Source: Pogona vitticeps (Eukaryota; Chordata; Lepidosauria; Squamata; Agamidae). From it: 64,000 nucleotides of DNA. The notes beneath the pieces are model-generated. The model saw only the letters and a program-made list of their open reading frames with translations. It was not told the DNA's origin and did not search any database. Location: positions 206,765,001 through 206,829,000 of the forward strand of contig NC_135786.1 in the NCBI RefSeq assembly GCF_051106095.1, written 5' to 3'. The position numbers and the translations under genes are program-made. Positions 24,455 to 35,520 of this stretch are shown here, one piece after another. The first letter of the stretch is position 1. Each line of letters begins with the position of its first letter.

Positions 24455-26578
24455 ACTAAGAGATGTAATAGGAAGGATTCCATGGATGGAAATCCTAAAG
24501 GGAAAAACAGTTCAGGATGCTTGGAAAATACTGAAAGGCAAGATAATAGAGGCCCAAACCAAAACGATACCACAGAGAAAGAAAAACAAGAGATGTCTGA
24601 GAAGACTGGCATGGATGTACACAGAGCTATCTGACAAGCTAAGGGACAAAAAGGATAAATATAAAAAATTGAAAAGAGACTCATAACTGGAATAGAATAC
24701 CAGCAAATAGCTCGAATCTGCAAGGATGCAGTCAGGAAGACTAAGGTTCAGAATGAACCTTAAGATTAAGACTTGCAACAAACGCCAAAAATAATAACAA
24801 AAAAAGTTTATTTCAACACGTAAGGAGCAAGAGGAAAGTCAAGGAAATGGTTGGTCCACTAATGGGAGAAAATGACAAGAAGGTGACAGACAACAGGGAG
24901 AAAGCAGAACTGCTTAATTCTTCTTTTGCGTCTGTATTTACGTAAAAGGAAAGACTGGTCTACCCTGTCAAAAGCAACACTGTGGGAGACAGGAGAGGGA
25001 ACCAAGTCAAAATAGTTAAGGAAGTGGTAAAAGAGCACCTAGCTGTTTTAATGAGTTCAGGTCTCCTGGACTGGATGATTTACATCCCAAAGTACTAAAA
25101 GAACTGGCAGATGTGATATTGGAACCACTGAATGAAATCTTCGAGAGGTTCTGGAGCACAGGCAAAGTGCCTGTGGACCGGAAAAGAGCCGATGTGGTTC
25201 CAGTCTTCAAAAAGGGGGGGGGGAGTGGGTCTAGGAAACTACAGACCAATCAGCTTGACATCAATGCCTGGGAAAATCCTGGAAAAAATAATCAAGCAGG
25301 AGATTTGTGAGCACCTAGAAAATAACAAGGTTATTAATAAAAGTCAGCATGGGTTTGTCATGCCAAACAAATTTTATTGCCTTCTTTGATAAAGTGATTA
25401 AATTAGTGGACCAAGGAAACACAGTGGATATAGTATGCTTAGACTTCAGTAAGGCATTTGATAAGGTAGACCACAACCTACCTCTGTGTGAGATAGAACA
25501 AAGTGGGATAGACAGTGCAACTACCAGATGGATTTGCAGCTGTCTGACCAACCACACTCAATGTGTGGTCCTCAGTGGAACCATATCTACGTGGAGGGAA
25601 GTGTGCAGTGGGGTCCCTCAATGTTCTCTCTTGGGCCCAATGCTCTTCAACATCATAAATGATTTGGATGAGGAGATTGAAGGAGCACTTATCAAAGCTG
25701 CTGATGACACAAAGCTGGTGGGAATTTCTAATTCTTTGGAAGATAGACTCAACATTCAGAAGGATCCAGACAGATTTAAATATTGGGCCCTATCCATTAA
25801 GATGCAGTTCAGTGGTGGGAAAAGTAAGATCCTGCACTTAGGAGAAACTAGATGCACAAGTACAGGATAGGTGGTACCTGGTTTGACAGTAGTACCTGTG
25901 AGAGGGATTTAGGTGTCCTGGTGGACTACCGCCTAAGGATGAGTCAGCAGTATGCTGCAGCTGCCAAGAAGGCCAACACAGTCCTAGGCTGCATCAACAG
26001 GGGGATAGCATCAAGATCACAGGAAGTGATAATACCACTCTATACCACACTGGTGAGGCCACAATTGGAGTGCTGTGTCCAGTTCTGGTCACCACAATAC
26101 AACAAAGACACTGAGGCCCTGGAAGGGGTTCAGAGAAGAGCAACAAAGATGATAAGGGGACTGGAGGCTAAATCCTATGAAGAACGACAAAAAGAACTAG
26201 GTATATTTAGCTTAATGAAGAGAAGACTGAGGGGAGACAGGATAGCAGTATTCCAAAAACTGAAGGGTTGCCACAGGGAAGAGGGCATTGATTTATTCTG
26301 CATTGTGCCTGAGGGTAGGGCAAGAACAAATGGGTAGAAACTCATTAGAGGGATATCCAACCTGGAAATAAGGAGGAATTTCCTGACGGTGAGAACCATT
26401 AAGCAGTAGAACAGCTTGCCTCCTGATATTGTGGGTGCCCCATCGCTGGAGGTTTTCAAGAAAAGATTGGACCGCCACCTCTCCAGGATGGTATAAGGTC
26501 TCCTGCCTTGGGCAGGGGGTGGACTAGAAAACCTCCAAGGTCCCTTCCAACCTCACAACAATTCTATGCTTGATTGAT
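24455..26578 (+). mobile_element. CR1 LINE, 5'-truncated, about 2.1 kb
   Basis: Reverse transcriptase ORF of a CR1 LINE, decayed into several frames. Landmarks in order are QDAWKILKGKIIEAQ, VVPVFKKGGGVGLGNYRPIS, SMPGKILEKIIKQEI, NKSQHGF, DIVCLDFSKAFDKVDHN, a GVPQ-type GVPQCSLLGPMLFNII, and the catalytic box here AADDTKL in place of YADD. The C-terminal [31 protein letters not shown] and [14 protein letters not shown] follow. It ends with the CR1 3' UTR and the ACAATTCTATG-type tail. Frameshifts, including one at a G-run near 25216, disable it. Confidence 0.93.
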
Positions 26579-27042
26579 TAATGGTCAAATGTTGCAATGC
26601 AACAGCAAACAGGAACATAAAGAAAACATTGCATTAACTTTCTGCAGAAAATAGTAACTGCTGTTAGAGGTCAGAGTTAACAAAGTATTTATATAGTTAC
26701 TTCTAAGTGGATCTGGGTGGGAGGGATTCAGATTCTTGGTGCCAGAGTTTTACATGCTTGTTTAGTATTAGGATAGAAATGGTTTTGTTGGAGATGCCAA
26801 TGCCTGTTTAAAATTTACTTGCATTCCCCTTTTAGGTACTTGTAGATTTTGTATAAAAAGGCAGTTTCCATTGATGCAAGCCTCAAACACAAGTTCCTTT
26901 TGTTTTATTATCTCAGTCTGCTGGAAAGAAAGTTGATTCTTTGATATCAACATAAATACAGTAGTATGGAATAAAAAACAGTAATTTCCATCACATTCAA
27001 AAAGCCGAAATAGTGGCTCTGCTACTAGTTGGGCAGGATAGA

Positions 27043-27051
27043 TAAGTAAGT

Positions 27052-27126
<75 letters not shown>
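27043..27126. repeat. Compound (TAAG)n(TAAA)n microsatellite
   Basis: About ten TAAG units grade into about nine TAAA units. It probably grew from a LINE 3' tail, since GGGCAGGATAGATAAG precedes it. Confidence 0.97.
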
Positions 27127-27127
<1 letters not shown>

Positions 27128-27695
27128 AGTACAAAATATTAGTGATGTCCATTTTAGCACACACACTGAAATCCTCATAGGGTTAGAGTTATTTATTTAG
27201 AGAAGCATCCTTTAGATAACCCTGAAGAAAAAAATGAGAAAGCAAAAGAAAAACAAGCCAGAATGCACAGTTCAAATAATACAGCTCATGGCAAATGCTG
27301 GCAGAGGTCTAATATGCTACAAGAGTGTAATTGAGGGCTGGATCCTAAGATGTCATTCTGTTCACAGAACTGCTTCCATAAGTGAAACTGAGAAAGGACC
27401 ATTTCTTTTCCATCTGTGCAGCTCAAAAACTGTTCTGGATTATTAGGAAACACATGGATGGGAAATTGCTGGCGAGACAGAAGAACAAGAAAACCTCATT
27501 GCATTACTGGTGTTCTGGTAGTGTGACATTGGATCAGTAAAGCTGAGTCCATTTAGTAATACTGTATCTGCTTGTTCACTTTGCGCCTGCTTCTTCCTTG
27601 GAGTCTAGAAAAAAAGATTCTGATATTGGGATGGCAAATATCAAGCTGAACAGTCATCACATTGCAGGCTGCCAGGGTGGTGGAATGCGCTAAGC

Positions 27696-28026
27696 CAGTG
27701 ATGGCAAATCTGTGGCACGCATGCCACAGCTGGCATGCCGAGCTCTTTCTGTTGCATGTGAGCCATAAGTTGCCGGATCGCTACTCCCCCCCCCCCCGCA
27801 GCCAAACCTCAGGAGCCGGCTGCAGCCGTGATGCTGGTGCTTCGACAGGCAGTGAGCCAGGATCCAGAGCAGCTGACGCTGGAGGCGGATCCAGAGTGGG
27901 GTCTCGAAGCACCCCTGTGCCCTAGATTCCTCCTTCCACCGCCAGTTCCAGTTCCCCCACGGCCCGCTGTTTTGTTCTGTTTTTTTCAGTTTGGGCATTG
28001 AGGCCCAAAAAGGTTCGCCGCCACTG
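27696..28026. mobile_element. hAT-type MITE, CAGTGATGGCAAATC ends
   Basis: Left end CAGTGATGGCAAATCTGTGG and right end AAAGGTTCGCCGCCACTG are imperfect inverted repeats. The flanking octamers CGCTAAGC and CCCTAAAC agree at 6 of 8 bases. The interior is GC-rich with a C-run, and open frames in it are incidental. Confidence 0.65.
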
Positions 28027-28207
28027 CCCTAAACTTTTGTCCTCAGACTTGACTACATCTTCTCTGTTTAGGATTAACTGTTAGATCTGTACAGGCAAAT
28101 TTCATTTTTAAACATACATTGATTTTTAAATGGACATGAGTTTCTAAAACTGTGTTGCCAATTCTAAGCTCTTGTTAGACACAGCCTATTATGATTATAG
28201 ATACGTA

Positions 28208-28425
28208 CTGGAAGACTCCCTGGAAAAGACCCTGATGTTGGGAAAGTGTGAAGGCAAGAGGAGAAGGGGACAGCAGAGGATGAGATGCATGAACAGTGTC
28301 ATTGAAGCTACCAACATGAATTTGACCCAACTCCGCGAGGCAGTGGAAGACAGGAGGGCCTGGCGTGCTCTGGTCCATGGGGTCACGAAGAGTCAGACAT
28401 GACTTAACAACTAAACAACAACAAC
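28208..28425 (+). mobile_element. BovB LINE, 5'-truncated 3' end
   Basis: BovB C-terminal ORF (LEDSLEKTLMLGKCEGKRRR, then LREAVEDRRAWRALVHGV) and the terminal tail ending in (CAA)n. It is very close to the copy at 5.55-5.75 kb. Confidence 0.88.
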
Positions 28426-28445
28426 TGGTGTTATTGAATGCAAAC

Positions 28446-28661
28446 TAGAGAGGGGCATGAACCATGGGTTCAACAGTTTGTGCCAGTTCGTTTAGCAGCC
28501 AAATAGGTTTTCACCACTGTAAAGCCCCACCACCTCTGGTGGCTTCCCAGTTAGAGGCAGCACCTGGTGGAAAGAAGCCAGGCTGCCGCCTCCGAGTGGG
28601 CTTTGAAGCACTAAACACTTGTTGGGCCACTAAACAAACCAGTGGTTTGTGCCCATCTCCA
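28446..28661. mobile_element. hAT-type MITE, TAGAGATGGGC ends
   Basis: Left end TAGAGAGGGGCATGAACC and right end GGTTTGTGCCCATCTCCA. The flanking octamers ATGCAAAC and GTACAAAC agree at 6 of 8 bases. It is a shorter sibling of 6246-6665. Confidence 0.65.
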
Positions 28662-29415
28662 GTACAAACTGGAAAAGTGAATGATATTTGTTGTTGTTCA
28701 TTGTATCTAATTTGGGGTAGAGCAATGATACGTCTGCTACATACAGTATGAAGCAGCTAGTTGTTAAAGGTAACTTAAATTATGGTGCTTTAGTCAGTGC
28801 ATATAAGTTTATGGAGTGTGAGTAATTTGTGATTAAAGTCTAACAGAAAGTTCTATAGCAGCAGAATATTTATTATGATACCAGTTCATATCATGCTTTG
28901 AAGTACTTTTTTGGTAAATTGGAAAGAATCAGGCTAAGTCCATGTAACATATGTAGCTAGTTGTGCAAATAAGCCTGAGTGAGATTTTGGACTGCCTCAA
29001 ATTCTTTATCTTCCTTTTGATCAGGGAAGCAGTTGTGTGCGCACTTAACTTCTGACAGTCCAGTGCTTAAACAACATAAGAACTCAACAGATTTGGATAT
29101 AGTGCTACAGTTTTTCGTTTGTTTTCTTTTTTAGCTACTTCTGCTAGCAATGAACAATAGAAGTATTGTTTATGATTTTATGTATGTATGGTAAGACATT
29201 TCTAAAGAAAGAGGATTATGTATACCTTATTTAACTTGAATAATAAATGAATAAGATACTGTAGTAAAATAACATAGTGGCTGAAAACAATAAAAAGCTT
29301 GGCTTTTAAGAAAGAGGTGTAGTATTCCTTCTGTACAACAGAGCTTTTCTGTGTACCTGCGGAATCCTCTTAAGTCCACTGAACAGTAGTCCTGAGCGAT
29401 AAATGTGTTCTAGAG

Positions 29416-29553
29416 CAGTGGTTCCCAACCTTAGTTAACTCAGGTGTTCTTGGACTGCAACTCCCAGAAACCCCAGCCAGCAGAGCTGGCAGTGAAGGCT
29501 TCCAGGAACTGCAGTCCAGGAACACGTGGGTTACCCAAGGTCTGGAGCCACTG
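29416..29553. mobile_element. hAT-type MITE, GGTTCCCAACCTTG family
   Basis: Ends CAGTGGTTCCCAACCTTAG and CCAAGGTCTGGAGCCACTG, with an exact 8-bp duplication TTCTAGAG on each side (29408-29415 and 29554-29561). Confidence 0.88.
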
Positions 29554-30100
29554 TTCTAGAGTGTTACATAGCAGTCAGTAGACATTTGTGAACTCCCTTC
29601 ATTAAATGTCTTTTTTAATTCATGTCAAAGATAGCTTGGGCCAAAGCCAGTGTGTAGTTGCTGATGTCTTAATTAGGTGTGCTCTAATTAGCAAATTAAC
29701 TGCCAACATTGTCAAAGAAATTTTCAGTTGGAACCAGTTATTGGCTATATCAACTTCTCATGATGAGACAATTGTTCTAACACTGCAACATCAAATCTCT
29801 GACTTTGCACCCATAGAGTAACACAGGAGCACTACATGTGGTATGTAGAGCCATTGTACAAGATAGATTAGGTTGAAGATGTACATGACAAATGTAAAAG
29901 TGCTATAGCTCTGGCTACTAGCAGTGGCCCACGGATGAGCATCAAAGCTGTCAGTTTTAGCTTTGTCAGAGCTCCTTTTCCCCAGTCCTCCACCTGAAGG
30001 GATCACTAAAGGTGGGAGCAAGGTGCAATAAGACATCTTCTGTATTTGAGAACTATGAGTTATGAAGTATACATCCTGTATTGTAGATAACTTGTGTTCA

Positions 30101-30297
30101 TTGCTTCTGTGTTGTAGCCAAAGGCAGTGGATAGTTTATGATGACTGGAGAATGTAAACTGATATTGACTGTCAGTTCATGGAAGAAGGATAGTTTATTG
30201 GTTCTGTGTTGTAGCCAGATACACTGGAAGGATAGTCTGTGATGACTGGAGAATGCAAACCAGTATTGGCTATCAGTAGATGGGAGAAAGATAGCTT
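30101..30297. repeat. Two-copy tandem duplication, about 97-100 bp
   Basis: TTCTGTGTTGTAGCCA and TGATGACTGGAGAATG occur in the same order in both halves (units start near 30101 and 30198). The copies differ at roughly one base in six or seven, so the duplication is old. Confidence 0.8.
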
Positions 30298-30737
30298 GAG
30301 TTAATCATATCAGGCAAAAACAAAAGTAAAAGAAAAAACAACAACATTGTCACGTTTAAGATGGTTATACTCTAATGTGATCAGCAGTTGACATTTCCAA
30401 ATAAAATTCAGTTTGAACTAGTTTAGTTTCTCTTTTATTTGTATGTCAGGTAAGACCTGGTGGAAAGATAGATAAAAATTATCTTTGTAGGAAAGTCTCT
30501 ACAAAATAGTTCTGAAAAAAAGGGGGGATAGAGACTTTATTCCACGAGGGTGTTTTTGGATGGGGAGGGGACAAGGCTGGAAAGCAGGGTGGATTAAAAT
30601 ATTTTTTTTAAAAAAAAAAATTGAAATCAGATTTTTAAAATTTAAATCAAATTTATTTTAAAGGAATGCTTTTTGAGGAAAAATCTATCTAAAGATAGTT
30701 TTCCATTTATAGTTCAAAGGTTATTCAGCATGAAATA

Positions 30738-31146
30738 CAGTGGTGCCCAGCTTGAGGATGACCGCGCTTGATGACAAAATCGCTTTACAATGACTTTTTT
30801 GTGATCGCTATAGCAATCACAAAACAATGTTTCTATGTTTTTTGTGTTTTTTTTGCTTTACGATGAATAGTTCCCTGCTTCGGGAACCGTTTTTTCGCTA
30901 AATGATGATTAGAAACAGCTGATTGGCGGTTCGCAAAATGGCTCCCTGCTGTTTTCCGGACCGATTGTTCGCAAGACAAGGATCCCAAGATGGCCGCCCT
31001 ATGGAGGATCTTCGCTGGACGATCAGGTATTTCCCCCATTGGAACGCACTGACCGGTTTTCAGTGCATTCCAATGGGGTTTTTTTTTTGGCTTGATGACA
31101 GCGATTTTAATGGAATGCATTATCGTCGTCAAGCGAGGCACCAATG
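30738..31146. mobile_element. Tigger-type MITE, TA-flanked
   Basis: Left end CAGTGGTGCCCAGCTTGAGG and the complement of the right end CATTGGTGCCTCGCTTGACG, flanked by TA on both sides. The centre carries a palindromic CCATTGGAACGCACTGA...TCCAATGG stem shared with 40192-40596 and 41000-41367. Confidence 0.8.
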
Positions 31147-31351
31147 TAGAGTGTAGTTATGTAGCATGGGACTACATAGTATTCATGCAATATTTACATT
31201 TTTGAAAAATAATTCAGTTAATCCAAGTTATCCAAACTGAGATAACATGCACTTTTTCACAGTAACAATGGTATAAAATAAGCAAAGTTTAGGAAAAGAC
31301 GTTAATCCCATTGTTATTGTGCAAATATATGTACAAACAATGAATGCATTA

Positions 31352-31589
31352 CAGTAGGACTGCAGTATCTGTGGGGGACCACTTCCAAGCCTCCCTGCAG
31401 ATGCTAAAAAAGTGGATGTAGCGAACAATGTACATTGCATGGTCTCTGGATTCCTGTAGTGGCCAGTTCTGGTAAAGAAATCCTGGAAATACATACAAAT
31501 ATGTATTTTGGAGGGGGGTAATTAGTATTTTCAGGCAGTGGATAAGTGAATCAGCTGATTCTGACTCCACGGATAGGGGGTTCCTACTG
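31352..31589. mobile_element. Tigger/MER2-type MITE, TA-flanked
   Basis: Ends CAGTAGGACTGCAGTATCTG and CCACGGATAGGGGGTTCCTA then CTG, between TA dinucleotides. The GTATCYGTGGGGGA motif is the hallmark of MER2-like Tigger ends. A reversed relative lies at 44177-44383. Confidence 0.8.
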
Positions 31590-31654
31590 TACCTTAAATG
31601 CTAGGTTTGAAGATTGTTTGGAAGATAGTTTGCTTTTTAAAAAGATACTTTGTT

Positions 31655-31722
31655 TAACCACTTCATTTAGAGATCTTTGGGTAGTGTGGGCGGCATATAA
31701 ATTAAATAAATAAATAAACAAA
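31655..31722 (+). mobile_element. LINE 3' tail (L2/CR1-like)
   Basis: GTGGGCGGCATATAAATTAA followed by a short AAAT run, a common reptile LINE end. Confidence 0.45.
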
Positions 31723-32575
31723 CATTGATGTTTAAGCAAATATAAGAATGTGTATGTTATATAATGTTATTGTTTTAATTAAATAAAACTGTTGAAGTAG
31801 TTCTCCAAATATATGCGATTAAGCTATCAAACTAAAATCGGTTCTGATACAGCGGTTTTACTAATCAGACAGGTTATTATTCTAAACATGAAATATTTAT
31901 CTGGTTGCACATATTAAAGATTATAACCACCGGCCAGAATGAGTCTTTACATTTAAAAAACATGATTTAAATCGATTCTTACTGACTAGTGATTTAAATT
32001 GACTTGATTTAAATTGAATCCACCGTGTTGGAAAGTGAAGGGAAAATGAGCCATTGATGAAGGAAGCATGTGAATATTTTTCTTAACCATCAGATACTCT
32101 TTTTTAGCTGTCTCCTCTATTCTATCTTGCTCCCGTTTAGAATATGTGTTGCAAAAGTATTTTTCAGTTCAGAAGATGCCTAGAAAATCCCTTCCCAACT
32201 TAGTTTATAAAAACTTATTACAAAAGGCTTTTTTTTTAAAGAAATGAGGAGTACCATGGGAAAAGGAAGGATGAGGAAAGAGGCTCCATGTGTTAAAAAG
32301 CATCCCAGTCAACAATTATGGAAGAAAGTGCAAAGAAAGAGAACATGTGAATAACCTAACTTTTGAGATAGCATATGATGGGTATGTTTTCACTGTCTTT
32401 AAAGCCAAAACTGTAAGAAGGCAGGTATGAGTAGTGTTAGAAATGTAGGATGATGATGCTGGAAAGCAAAATAAATAAAAAAAATAAATCTCATACCTGG
32501 CAGGGTTGTATTAAGGAAGCTGCTAGTTTTGCAGATCCAAGCACTTACTTGAAAAACAATTAATAATTCCTCGGT

Positions 32576-32748
32576 ACCAGTATGGTATAGTAAATTAATA
32601 GACTCATATTCAGGAGACCTAGGATCAGTTCATTGACTCTTCCATGGAAACTCAGTGAGCCACTCCTTCAGTACCTCACTTACCTTGAAAACCCTATTAG
32701 GGTTGTTGTAAGTCAGTTCTGACTTGACAGCACATAGCAACAACAGTA
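32576..32748 (+). mobile_element. Squamate tRNA-type SINE
   Basis: tRNA-like head (GTATGGTATAGTAAATTAAT, later ATTCAGGAGAC) and the diagnostic end AACCCTATTAGGGTTGTTGT then AAGTCAGTTCTGACTTGACA. It lies 0.5 kb upstream of ZBTB10 exon 2. Confidence 0.65.
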
Positions 32749-33241
32749 ATTCCCAATTTTCTTCCTGTAGTTTCTTCATGAAGAAAGAGCCCATGAAATT
32801 GAGCTGGAAAAGTCTTGAAAGAGAATACACTCCCTGAAATGCTTGCATGGCTAACTTGCATTTTTGTAAGGGAGTGGTGGAAAGAAGTAGCTTTATTAGT
32901 TGAACTGAATTGTGTGTTTTCATAAGCATGAATTTGTTTCCCCTTGCAATTGTGTTAGATTGCATGTTCAGTATAGCATTTTTACTTGGAACTGAAAATT
33001 CAGCAGTTGTCCAGTTGCAACAAGAAAGACTAATGATATCATAGAGTATTTTGGATACTTGTTTGATGGGCGAACATTGCTTTTACTGATTGTTTTAAAA
33101 GTGATGGATGATTGGACCCTGGGCTAAATAGTAAAATGAAACAGAATGATGAATTGAATTGTTAGAAATAAAATGTTATTTATTTGAAGCACAAAAGTTA
33201 GTGCCTAAATATTAATTTTATTTCCTTCTTTTTAATTACAG

Positions 33242-34133
33242 GAATCAGAAGTAACATCGGAGTTGGCAAATGAGAGAGATTGTGATTATAACATTAGGCC
33301 AAATGAGAACTCTTACTGTTATCAACTATTACAAGAATTAAATGAGCAGAGAAAAAAGGGCATTCTTTGTGATGTCAATATTGTGGTGAGCGGAAGAGTT
33401 TTCAGAGCTCACAAAAACATCCTGGTTGCAGGCAGCCGTTACTTCAAGACTCTATATTGCTTTACAAACAAAGAAAGCCGTAACCAAACCACTGTTACCT
33501 ACTTAGACGTTGTTGCTGTTCAAGGCTTTTCTGTCATCTTGGACTTTTTGTATTCTGGTAACCTTGTGCTTACAAGTCAGAATGCAATTGAAGTGATGTC
33601 AGTAGCCAGCTACCTTCAAATGACAGAGGTTGTCCAATCCTGTCGGAATTTTATCAAAGATGCCTTAAATATAAGCATAAAATCAGAAGCTCCGGAAGCT
33701 GTAGTTGTGGATTACAATAGAAGGTCAGTTAGTAGAGATGGATTGTCTTCAAGGGATCAGAAAGTTGCTAGTTTTTGGGCCACAAGGAATCTTACTAACT
33801 TGGCAAGCAGTATAAAAACAGAAAATGATGGCTACTGCATTGATGAGAGCCAGACTGAAAACTACCAAATGAATGATTGGGTTCAGGACAGTTCACCTGA
33901 AATGGCTGAAAATGAATCACAAGGTGAGGGAAAGGTCTTTGTATGGAATGATATGAGCTCACAAGGACAATCACATCAAGAGCCTGGAAAAGCAAGAAGG
34001 AAAAACCAAGCTGCGAAAAGATTTGTTTACAATATACCCCCCAATAATGAAGAAACATTAGAAGAATGCTCATCTACACAAGCATCAGTCCAGTACCCAG
34101 AAGAAGACTTGCAGTTTATCAAAGAAGAAGCAG
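33242..34133 (+). CDS. ZBTB10: ZBTB10 exon 2, BTB domain (residues 337-633)
   Basis: Starts after TTTTTAATTACAG in phase 0 with ESEVTSE, matching the mammalian ESEIPSE. The BTB/POZ fold covers about residues 366-477: [20 protein letters not shown], the conserved [25 protein letters not shown], and a C-terminal helix [16 protein letters not shown]. This domain dimerises and recruits co-repressors in the family. The linker that follows carries SIKSEAPE and SIKTEND, which fit sumoylation-type psi-K-x-E motifs, and a basic [19 protein letters not shown] patch that could be a nuclear signal. The exon ends at GCA G|GTAAAT, phase 1. Reading on past the donor gives only about ten codons before a stop, so no longer isoform from a near downstream donor is visible. 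Confidence 0.96.
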
Positions 34134-35439
34134 GTAAATTCCTTTATCATAAACATTTTAAGCATTAAAATTGGCATGGCATAACATACTGTCTTCAGAA
34201 CATCTCACATGGAATAAGAAGAGTTTGTCACTCATTTTTCATGTAAGACACCAAATCCTAAGGTGGCTACATTTAAAACCAAATTTATTTTACTGTATCA
34301 ACCATCTTTCACTTCATCATTTGTGAGGTGTGCAAAAGTTAACAGTAAACCTATAGAACCTTTTAAAGAGTGAAATTAGGTAGAGAGGCAAATGGCTTTA
34401 AAACTTGACTTAATTTTAAGTAATGCTTGTTGTAGGTAGTGGGCCAGTTTTGTGTTTAAATCATTGGGCAAAATTCTGTTGGTGTGAATTTATGGCACAT
34501 AAACTGGATCTGGCACCAGAAATATTTAATTTAAATGAATTGAAAGCTCCCTGTCTTTTCATTCAGGTTCTGAGCTCTCAAGCTTCTTTTTGCCCTGGGG
34601 AAGCCTTTCCAAGTTTCAGAATGTGAGGGGTCCTTAATAGTAAAAAATTGCTGCTGGCTTGCTACTATTGGTTTTCTTAATCCTGCCAGTAGCCATCCAG
34701 CAGCATTTTTGGACTGTTAAAGCCCCCTCCTCCGCTCCAAGGCTCTCAGAGGCTTCCCTAGGCCAAAAGGGAGCCCAAGGGAGTCTTGCCGGGGTGGGGA
34801 GTAGGGATTTTTCAGTTAGTTTAAATTAGTCATTTTCAGTGCCAGATCTGTTTTATGTTGGTGTAACTGTATGCAAAAAGATTTGCCCATTGTTGCAAAA
34901 AAGAAAAATGTTGAATTGGAGGAAAGGTGGAAATAACAGTTACAGTGAAACAGCTAACAGGCTTCTTAAAATGACCATAATAAAAGAGATTATGTCTTAA
35001 CAGTGACATGATCAGAACACACACCAGTTTTAAGTATCATATGTTGACATAGTGCCATGCTCAGAATGGTGCATTGTCCCATTTCTTGATATTGTGATTA
35101 CTTTAGTTCACATTGCTACTAAAGGCGTTTTTATTTTTAGATCCTTCTTGGACATTAGGGATGGGGTTTTTGGATTTTCTGGAGCACAAATACCATAGTT
35201 CTCTGTTCTGGGATTTCTGTCTATCTTGCAGGTAGTGCAGAAGCATCTCAATATGGTACACCTGGGAAAAGAGCCTAAATTGGAAGGCCTTTATATTGAG
35301 CTAGGCCAATGTCTGCTCTTGGGCAGTAGCCAAACACTTGGATAGAGCTTGCCGTAACTAAGCTTCCGTTCTTTCCAGTTTAGGACTTTCTCCCTAGTGC
35401 ACCACATTGAGATGTTTTTCTTGGGTGCCTGCAAGATAG

Positions 35440-35520
35440 GTTTTATTTATTTATTTTATTTATTCATTAGATTTCTACCCCGCCCCCCTAGACAGCCTCT
35501 ACTCAGTTGAACTCCCAGAA
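35440..35520 (-). mobile_element. LINE 3' tail with (TTTA)n
   Basis: A TTTATTTA run followed by TTCTACCCCGCCCCCCTAGA is the reverse complement of a common LINE end. The same motif recurs near 39690. Confidence 0.5.

Larger units (their letters stand above)
30588..32024. mobile_element. Old DNA transposon split by later insertions
   Basis: The outer ends GGTGGATTAAAATA and TTTAAATTGAATCCACC form an inverted pair. Diverged AT-rich sequence rich in GATTTAAAT motifs lies next to them. Between the ends sit two TA-flanked Tigger-type MITEs (30738-31146 and 31352-31589) and a LINE tail, so the original element was only about 0.7 kb. The superfamily is not certain. Confidence 0.55.
18594..33241 (+). 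other. ZBTB10: ZBTB10 intron 1
   Basis: 14.6-kb intron with donor GTCAGT and acceptor TTTTTAATTACAG. No further coding exon of ZBTB10 is expected between exons 1 and 2 because the joined reading (TAEQ then ESEVTSE) matches the mammalian protein without a gap. The stretch 20730-23740 holds only AT-rich DNA and small meaningless open frames. The rest is repeats listed separately. Confidence 0.75.
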
